Positions 59,280-64,000 of a stretch of DNA of 64,000 nucleotides are shown here, piece after piece (position 1 is the stretch's first letter; each line of letters begins with the position of its first letter). This DNA is from Streptomyces sp. NRRL S-87. Lineage in GTDB: Bacteria; Actinomycetota; Actinomycetes; Streptomycetales; Streptomycetaceae. Position numbers and translations under genes: made by a program. Location: contig NZ_JOGB01000015.1 of assembly GCF_000719335.1 (NCBI RefSeq), forward strand, positions 1 through 64,000. The letters are read 5' to 3'. Under the pieces are notes generated by a model. That model worked only from the letters and a program-made list of their open reading frames with translations, had not been told where the DNA came from and searched no databases.

Positions 59280-60626
59280 TCACCTCGTGCGGGCGGGTCC
59301 CGAGGTCAGCGGGGCGTGCCGGATCCCGCGGGTGGCGGTCGCCGCGGGATCCGGAAGGAGACCGGTGGTGCGGTCGGCGTCGCGGGCGGGCCACAGCAGG
59401 ACCGCGGCCACGGCCGCCGCCAGGCCGATCAGCCCGAGGGCCACGACGGCGGCGAGCAGTCCGGCCCGGGCCCCCACCCAGCCGGCCAGCGGGTACGTGA
59501 CCAGCCAGGCGGCGTGGGAGAGGGAGAACTGGGCCGCGAACACCGGCGTGAGCTCCGCCGGCCGCACCGAGCGCCGCACGAGCCGGCCCGTCGGGGTCAG
59601 GACCATCGAGGTGCCGGCACCGAAGGCCGCCCACGCGACCAGCAGCGCGGGCCACCGCCAGCCGCCGCCGGAGGCGGCCGTGACCGCACCGGCGGCGGCG
59701 AACACGACCGTCAGCGAGAGGGCGCCGCGCAGCATGACCGTACGGTCGGCCACCGTCTCCAGGACCCGCGGCAGCAGCAGGGCCACCAGCATGGACCCGG
59801 CCCCGTAGGCGCCCAGGGCGAAGGCCACGTCGCCGGTGGACCGGCCGAGGTGGTCGCGGACGTAGACGACCGTGTTGACCGTGACCAGGGCGCCGGCCGC
59901 GGCCACGGCCAGGTTCAGCAGCAGCAGGGCGCGCAGCCGCGGGACGCGGAGCAGCACGCGTCCGCCCTCCGTGGCCCTGGCGTACACGCCGCGGGCCCGG
60001 GACGGCCGCGCCGCCGCGGCCGGCTCCCCGACCGGGGCGGGGGCGGGGGCGGGGGCCGGCCGGGGCAGGACGGCGGAGACGACCAGCGCGGCGGAGGCGA
60101 GGAACCCGCCCACGGTGCCGAGGAACAGCCGGTCGTAGCTCGTGAAGGCCAGCAGTGCGGCGGCCAGTGCCGGGCTGAAGAGGCTCTCCAGGTCGTAGGC
60201 GAGCCGGGACAGCGACAGCGCCCGGGTGTACTCCCGCTCCTCCGGCAGCACCTCCGGGACGACGGCCTGGAAGGTCGGGGTGAAGACCGCCGAGGCCGCC
60301 TGGAGGGCGAAGACCAGCACGTACACCTGCCAGACCTGGCCGACGAGCGGCAGCGCCAGCGCCACCGCGGCCCGGACCAGGTCGGAGCCCACCAGCAGCG
60401 CCCGGCGCGGGATCCGGGGGGCGACCGCGCCGACCACCGGGGCGATGGCGACGTACGCCACCATCTTGATCGCCAGGGCGGTGCCCAGGACGGACCCGGA
60501 CCGGGCACCGGCGAGGTCGTACGCGAGCAGGCCCAGCGCGACGGTCGCCAGCCCCGTGCCGACGAGGGCGATCACCTGGGCGGCGAACAGGTGGCGGTAG
60601 GTGCGGTCGTGCAGCACGGAGAGCAT
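59280..60626 (-). CDS. MFS transporter, probable metal or drug exporter
   Basis: A 448-aa protein with 12 hydrophobic segments and an MFS_3-like (EntS/arabinose-efflux type) organisation. MLSVLHDRTYRHLFAAQVIA opens it; VGSDLVRAAVALALPL and VLPEEREYTRALSLSRLAYD follow, and a ~25-residue Ala/Pro loop sits between the halves. It is divergent from an ArsR regulator that carries an alpha5 metal site, so export of a transition metal under that regulator is the best guess. Homologues next to such ArsR genes are usually linked to nickel, cobalt or zinc. Confidence 0.85.
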   Translation of the reverse strand: MLSVLHDRTYRHLFAAQVIALVGTGLATVALGLLAYDLAGARSGSVLGTALAIKMVAYVAIAPVVGAVAPRIPRRALLVGSDLVRAAVALALPLVGQVWQVYVLVFALQAASAVFTPTFQAVVPEVLPEEREYTRALSLSRLAYDLESLFSPALAAALLAFTSYDRLFLGTVGGFLASAALVVSAVLPRPAPAPAPAPVGEPAAAARPSRARGVYARATEGGRVLLRVPRLRALLLLNLAVAAAGALVTVNTVVYVRDHLGRSTGDVAFALGAYGAGSMLVALLLPRVLETVADRTVMLRGALSLTVVFAAAGAVTAASGGGWRWPALLVAWAAFGAGTSMVLTPTGRLVRRSVRPAELTPVFAAQFSLSHAAWLVTYPLAGWVGARAGLLAAVVALGLIGLAAAVAAVLLWPARDADRTTGLLPDPAATATRGIRHAPLTSGPARTR

Positions 60627-60671
60627 CGGGCGCCCTTTCGGACGGAGGAGCTGACCCCTCCATCCTAAGCT

Positions 60672-60693
60672 CATGTGCGCATCTGCGCACATG
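60672..60693. promoter_or_regulatory. Perfect 10-2-10 palindrome, ArsR operator
   Basis: CATGTGCGCA and TGCGCACATG are exact inverted repeats around TC. The site is 46 bp from the MFS start and 55 bp from the ArsR start, in the form typical of SmtB/ArsR-family operators. Confidence 0.85.
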
Positions 60694-60747
60694 TGTGACC
60701 CGTGGGGCTCCGGCCGGGGCCCGCCGCGGCCGACATACCCTGTTCGC

Positions 60748-61107
60748 ATGCCCGCGAGCGAACCGATCCCAGCAGCAGACACCGCGCACGTGCGCGCCCC
60801 GGACGACGCGCGCCTCGCCGAGGCCGCCTCGGTGTTCGCGCTGCTGTCGGACGCCACGCGGCTGCACCTCCTGTGGCTGCTCGCCCAGGGCGAGTCGGAC
60901 GTCGGCTCGCTCACCGAGAAGTGCTCCGCCTCCCGGACCGCGGTCAGCCAGCACCTGGCGAAGCTGCGCCTGGCGGGGCTGGTGGAGACCCGGCGCGACG
61001 GCCGGCACGTGTTCTACCGCCTCGGTGACGGGCACCTGCGCCGGCTGGTCGTCGAGGCGCTCAGCCACGCCGACCACCGGGTGACCGGGGAGGCCCCGCA
61101 CGACTGA
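60748..61107 (+). CDS. ArsR/SmtB-family metal-sensing repressor with alpha5 site
   Basis: A 119-aa protein. The winged helix is clear: FALLSDATRLHLLWLLAQGE, then CSASRTAVSQHLAKLRLAG and the wing ETRRDGRHVFYRLGD. The last helix reads DGHLRRLVVEALSHADH, with Asp94, His96, His107 and His110. The spacing (D-x-H-x10-H-x2-H) exactly matches the interfacial alpha5 site of SmtB/CzrA-type zinc or cobalt sensors. Metal binding would release the palindrome and derepress the divergent MFS exporter. Which metal cannot be told. Confidence 0.88.
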   Translation: MPASEPIPAADTAHVRAPDDARLAEAASVFALLSDATRLHLLWLLAQGESDVGSLTEKCSASRTAVSQHLAKLRLAGLVETRRDGRHVFYRLGDGHLRRLVVEALSHADHRVTGEAPHD

Positions 61108-61113
61108 CCCGCC

Positions 61114-61137
61114 GGCCGCCCCCGCCCCCCGGCGGCC
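61114..61137 (+). terminator. Short hairpin after the ArsR gene
   Basis: ggccgcc and ggcggcc pair around a 10-nt C-rich loop, just after the ArsR stop. Confidence 0.5.
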
Positions 61138-61140
61138 TCT

Positions 61141-61203
61141 CGACCGCCCCCGGCCGCGCCTACACCGCCCCCGGCCGCGCCTCGACCGCCCCCGGGCGCG
61201 TCC
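61141..61203 (+). repeat. Three tandem 21-bp repeats
   Basis: The unit cgaccgcccccggccgcgcct is repeated three times with a few changes between the ArsR gene and the gnd remnant. Confidence 0.85.
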
Positions 61204-61330
61204 CGGCCGTTCCCCGATGGCCCCACCGCCGCCCGTTCCCGGGTGCCGGATCCACCGTGTGCGTGCACAGTGGGTGGAGGTGGGGTGACCGGAGCGCTGC
61301 CGTTCAGGCGGCCGGGAAGGGGAGACGGCG

Positions 61331-61534
61331 ATGGCCTCTGACGCCCCGATGCAGCTCGGCCTGGTCGGACTCGGCCGGAGGGGCGCCCCCCTCGCACCCC
61401 GTCTGATGCGGGACGGGCACCGACTGGCCGTCAACGACGTCCCGCCCGACGCCGTCCGGGCCCTGGCGCAGGAAGCGGTGACGCCCGCCGAGTGCGGCGA
61501 CCACGCCGAGAAGCAGCCCGGAACGGACCGGTGA
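61331..61534 (+). pseudogene. gnd: Truncated 6-phosphogluconate dehydrogenase N-terminus
   Basis: A 67-codon ORF. MQLGLVGLGRRGAPLAPRLM followed by RDGHRLAVNDVPPDAVRALA is the Rossmann start of Gnd (consensus G-L-G-R-M-G; the Met is Arg here). It then departs (QEAVTPAECGDHAEKQPGTD) and stops, with about 230-430 residues missing. It overlaps the zwf region as in intact gnd-zwf operons, with the zwf ATG 11 bp after the stop. It retains a start but cannot be a functional dehydrogenase. Confidence 0.75.
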
Positions 61535-61545
61535 GGACGCCCGCC

Positions 61546-63030
61546 ATGGACCGCTCCGACGCGCCCTCCGCGACCGGCACGCCCCCCGCGGCCCGCCCCG
61601 ACGACCACGTCGTCGTCCTGTTCGGCGCCACCGGCGACCTGGCCCGCCGCAAGCTGCTGCCGGGCCTCTTCCACCTCGCCAAGGCCGGACTGATGCCCCG
61701 GCGCTTCCGCATCGTGGGCACCACCCCCGCGTCCGCGGCGCTGGGCGACGACGAGTTCCGCGCGCACGCGCGCCAGGCGGTGGCCGAGTTCGGGCGGACC
61801 CCGCCCGAGGGCCCCGCCTGGCAGGAGTTCGAGGCCGCGCTGTCCTTCGGCGCGGCCGACCCGGACGCGCCGGAACCACTGGTGGCGGCGGTGCGCGCGG
61901 CCGAGCAGGCCGTCGGCGGCACGCCGCGCCGGCTGTTCCACCTCGCCGTCCCGCCCGTCGCGTTCACCTCCGTCATCGACCTCCTCGGCGCCACCGGCCT
62001 CGCGCGGGACGCCCGCGTCATCGTCGAGAAGCCGTTCGGCACCGACCTGGCGTCCGCGCGTGCGCTCAACGCCACCATCCACGCCGTCTTCGACGAGTCC
62101 CGGGTGTTCCGCATCGACCACTTCCTCGGCAAGGAGGCGGTCGACAACATCCTCGCCCTGCGGTTCGCCAACGGGCTCTTCGAGCCCGTCTGGAACCGCG
62201 AGCACATCAGCCACGTGCAGATCGACGTGCCCGAGAAGATCGACATCCAGGGTCGGGCCCAGTTCTTCGAGGGCACCGGGACCTTCCGCGACATGGTCGT
62301 CACCCACCTCTTCCAACTGCTCGGGTTCGTCGCCATGGAGCCGCCGGTCGCCCTGGAGGCGCGGGCGCTGCGCGACGAGCAGGTCAAGGTGTTCCGGAGC
62401 ATGCGGCCCCTCGACCCGGCGGACGCCGTCCGGGGCCAGTACGCCGGCTACCGCGACGAGCCCGGGGTCGATCCCGCCTCCGACACCGAGACCTTCGTCG
62501 CCCTGCGCGTCGCCGTCGACAACTGGCGCTGGGCCGGGGTCCCGTTCCACCTGCGCACCGGCAAGGCCCTGGCCGAGGGCCGGCACCAGGTCACCATCGG
62601 CCTGCGCGAGCCCGTCCTGCGCATGTTCCCCCTCGACGCACGGACCGCGGCAGGCGGCCGCGGCAACGCGCTGGTCATCGACTTCGCCGACCCGGGCAGC
62701 CTCACCACCCGCCTCCTCGTCAAGGAGCCCGGCGCCGACATGCGGCTGGCGGAAGCGGAGATGGTCTTCGGCTACGACACCTCCTTCACCTCCGAGCACT
62801 CCCTGGAGGGGTACGAGCACCTCATCCTGGAGGCCATGCTCGGCAACCAGTCCCTCTTCACCCGCTCGGACGGCATCGAGCGGCTGTGGGAGCTGTCGGC
62901 CCCGCTGCTCGACGCGCCGCCGCCGGTCCGCCCGTACGCCCCCGGGAGCTGGGGCCCCGACGCCATCGACGCGCTCGTGGCACCCCACCGGTGGTACCTC
63001 CCCGACCGGCACCGAGACGAAGGGCCCTGA
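61546..63030 (+). CDS. zwf: Glucose-6-phosphate 1-dehydrogenase
   Basis: A 494-aa protein. The coenzyme fold [20 protein letters not shown], the substrate-binding [18 protein letters not shown] and the active-site [20 protein letters not shown] are intact, so activity is expected: G6P + NADP+ to 6-phosphogluconolactone, feeding the oxidative pentose phosphate route. ATG 61546 is preceded by GAGGAC; GTG 61531 is an alternative. It sits between a gnd remnant and a beta-phosphoglucomutase-like gene, so it appears to be an accessory zwf of an operon that makes G6P from GH65 products. Confidence 0.94.
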   Translation: MDRSDAPSATGTPPAARPDDHVVVLFGATGDLARRKLLPGLFHLAKAGLMPRRFRIVGTTPASAALGDDEFRAHARQAVAEFGRTPPEGPAWQEFEAALSFGAADPDAPEPLVAAVRAAEQAVGGTPRRLFHLAVPPVAFTSVIDLLGATGLARDARVIVEKPFGTDLASARALNATIHAVFDESRVFRIDHFLGKEAVDNILALRFANGLFEPVWNREHISHVQIDVPEKIDIQGRAQFFEGTGTFRDMVVTHLFQLLGFVAMEPPVALEARALRDEQVKVFRSMRPLDPADAVRGQYAGYRDEPGVDPASDTETFVALRVAVDNWRWAGVPFHLRTGKALAEGRHQVTIGLREPVLRMFPLDARTAAGGRGNALVIDFADPGSLTTRLLVKEPGADMRLAEAEMVFGYDTSFTSEHSLEGYEHLILEAMLGNQSLFTRSDGIERLWELSAPLLDAPPPVRPYAPGSWGPDAIDALVAPHRWYLPDRHRDEGP

Positions 63031-63034
63031 CGGC

Positions 63035-63778
63035 ATGCTGGGACTCCCGGACCACGTGACCACCTGCCTGTTCGACCTCGACGGCGTGCTCACCCGGACC
63101 GCGAAGGTCCACGCGGCCGCCTGGAAGCAGATGTTCGACGACTACCTGCGGGAGCAGGCCGGCCGCGACGGGTCGGCGTTCGTCCCGTTCGACGCGGTCC
63201 GCGACTACGACGAGTACGTGGACGGGCGCCCCCGCGAGGACGGCGTGCGCACCTTCCTCGCCTCCCGGGGCATCACGCTGCCCGAGGGGACGCGCGACGA
63301 CGACGCCGCGCGGGAGACGGTCAACGGGCTGGGCACCCGCAAGAACGCCCTGGTGCTGCGCATGATCCGGGAGGAGGGCGTGGAGGCCTACGAGGGCTCC
63401 GTGGCGTTCGTGCGCGCCGTCCGGGACGCCGGCCTGCACCGGGCCGTCGTCTCCTCCAGCGCCAACTGCCGCGACGTACTGGTCTCGGCCGGCATCGAGG
63501 ACCTCTTCGAGCAGCGGGTCGACGGCGTGACCGTCGCCGAGCAGGGACTCGCCGGCAAACCCGCCCCCGACAGCTACCTGGCCGCCGCCCGCCTGTTCGG
63601 CACCGACCCCCGCCACGCCGCCGTGTTCGAGGACGCCCTGGCCGGGGTGGCCGCGGGCCGGGCGGGCGGCTTCGGCTTCGTGGTCGGCGTGGACCGGGCG
63701 GGACAGGCGGCCGCGCTGCGCGAGCACGGCGCCGACGTCGTGGTCACCGACCTCTCCGAACTCCTGGACCGCCGATGA
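63035..63778 (+). CDS. HAD hydrolase, beta-phosphoglucomutase-like
   Basis: A 247-aa protein starting five bases after zwf. It has HAD motif [21 protein letters not shown] (D-x-D), the cap region [20 protein letters not shown], motif [10 protein letters not shown] and motif [12 protein letters not shown] with [11 protein letters not shown]. The cap motif DGRPRxxGVxxFLxSRGI is characteristic of beta-phosphoglucomutases. It would convert beta-glucose-1-phosphate, produced by the GH65 phosphorylase encoded next, to glucose-6-phosphate for zwf. Its stop overlaps the GH65 start (ATGA). Confidence 0.9.
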   Translation: MLGLPDHVTTCLFDLDGVLTRTAKVHAAAWKQMFDDYLREQAGRDGSAFVPFDAVRDYDEYVDGRPREDGVRTFLASRGITLPEGTRDDDAARETVNGLGTRKNALVLRMIREEGVEAYEGSVAFVRAVRDAGLHRAVVSSSANCRDVLVSAGIEDLFEQRVDGVTVAEQGLAGKPAPDSYLAAARLFGTDPRHAAVFEDALAGVAAGRAGGFGFVVGVDRAGQAAALREHGADVVVTDLSELLDRR

Positions 63779-64000
63779 TCCCGCACCCGTCCTTCGCCAC
63801 CGAGCCGTGGCAGCTGCGCGAGACCGAGCTCGACCTCGACGTCCTCGCGCAGAGCGAGTCCGTGTTCGCCCTGTCCAACGGCCACCTCGGCTGGCGCGGC
63901 AACCTCGACGAGGGCGAACCCCACGGCCTGCCGGGCAGCTACCTCAACGGCGTCCACGAGACGCACCCGCTGCCCTACGCCGAGGCGGGCTACGGCTATC
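63775..64000 (+). CDS. GH65 glycoside phosphorylase/hydrolase, N-terminal part only
   Basis: The open frame runs from ATG 63775 to the window end (75 codons). [20 protein letters not shown] and [19 protein letters not shown] with [13 protein letters not shown] are the typical GH65 N-terminus (maltose, trehalose or kojibiose phosphorylase group). The catalytic part lies outside. Coupling by 4-nt overlap to the beta-phosphoglucomutase-like gene strongly implies a phosphorylase whose product is beta-glucose-1-phosphate. Which disaccharide is used cannot be told. Confidence 0.87.
   Translation, partial: MIPHPSFATEPWQLRETELDLDVLAQSESVFALSNGHLGWRGNLDEGEPHGLPGSYLNGVHETHPLPYAEAGYGY

Noticed and set aside
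59203..63093. Minus-strand open frame of about 1300 codons across MFS, ArsR and zwf genes
   Set aside because: It conflicts with ArsR, gnd remnant and zwf on the plus strand, which have clear motifs; composition is shadow-like.

Overview
The window is very GC-rich actinobacterial DNA and most resembles a Streptomyces or close relative. Support comes from strong G/C at third codon positions, frequent GTG starts, many ATGA/GTGA stop-start overlaps, a SARP/AfsR-type regulator, a LAL-type LuxR regulator, tandem TAP-like secreted hydrolases, a DmdR-like iron box and no encoded CCA on the tRNA-like gene. No replication origin, rRNA, transposase, integrase or CRISPR array was seen.

Region by region. 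1-8 kb holds a 5'-truncated secreted GH20 hexosaminidase with two carbohydrate-binding modules, a secreted DUF4360 protein, a DUF952 protein, a WG-repeat protein, an unknown protein and a GAF/PP2C phosphatase. 8-13.7 kb is a tightly overlapping minus-strand operon (LRR, ankyrin, MoxR ATPase, HExxH/VWA protein) directly downstream of an abnormal tRNA-like gene. 13.7-21.4 kb carries accessory genes: a phosphoesterase, a DUF3291 protein that runs on past its family end, a methyltransferase, a DRB0094-type RNA ligase divergent from a TOPRIM protein, a MarR/old-yellow-enzyme pair around a long palindrome, and a DedA protein.

21.6-41.9 kb looks like a biosynthetic gene cluster of a kind I do not recognise. 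A SARP regulator precedes a 20-codon micro-ORF with a strong ribosome binding site. A perfect 15-bp hairpin follows, then about 15 tightly packed or overlapping genes: an M16 peptidase, a GNAT protein, a nucleotidyltransferase, an ABC transporter (one ATPase, two permeases), an NDK-like protein, a P450, two dCTP-deaminase-like proteins (the second with Gln for the catalytic Glu), a fusion of a YqcI/YcgG-like domain to a class II aminoacyl-tRNA synthetase-like module, two methyltransferases, a diaminopimelate-decarboxylase-like PLP enzyme and a TmrB-like P-loop kinase. The simplest reading is a ribosomally encoded peptide, or an amino-acid product, tailored with nucleotide-type and aminoacyl-type chemistry. 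This is inference.

41.9-47.9 kb is a LAL-type regulator flanked on both sides by the same 17-bp palindrome, with a SHOCT membrane protein, a 65-aa protein, a DUF2252 protein and an M15 peptidase. 47.9-54.8 kb holds a sigma-factor remnant, a membrane protein, an emfourin-like inhibitor without a visible protease, a TetR/quinone oxidoreductase pair, an M14 carboxypeptidase beside a small propeptide-like protein, and an MFS gene with an apparent internal deletion. 54.8-61.1 kb has an oxidoreductase, two tandem TAP-like hydrolases and a metal-sensor ArsR divergent from an MFS exporter. 61.3-64 kb is a sugar-phosphate operon: a truncated gnd remnant, zwf, a beta-phosphoglucomutase-like HAD enzyme and the start of a GH65 phosphorylase. 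Together these could turn a disaccharide into glucose 6-phosphate and NADPH.
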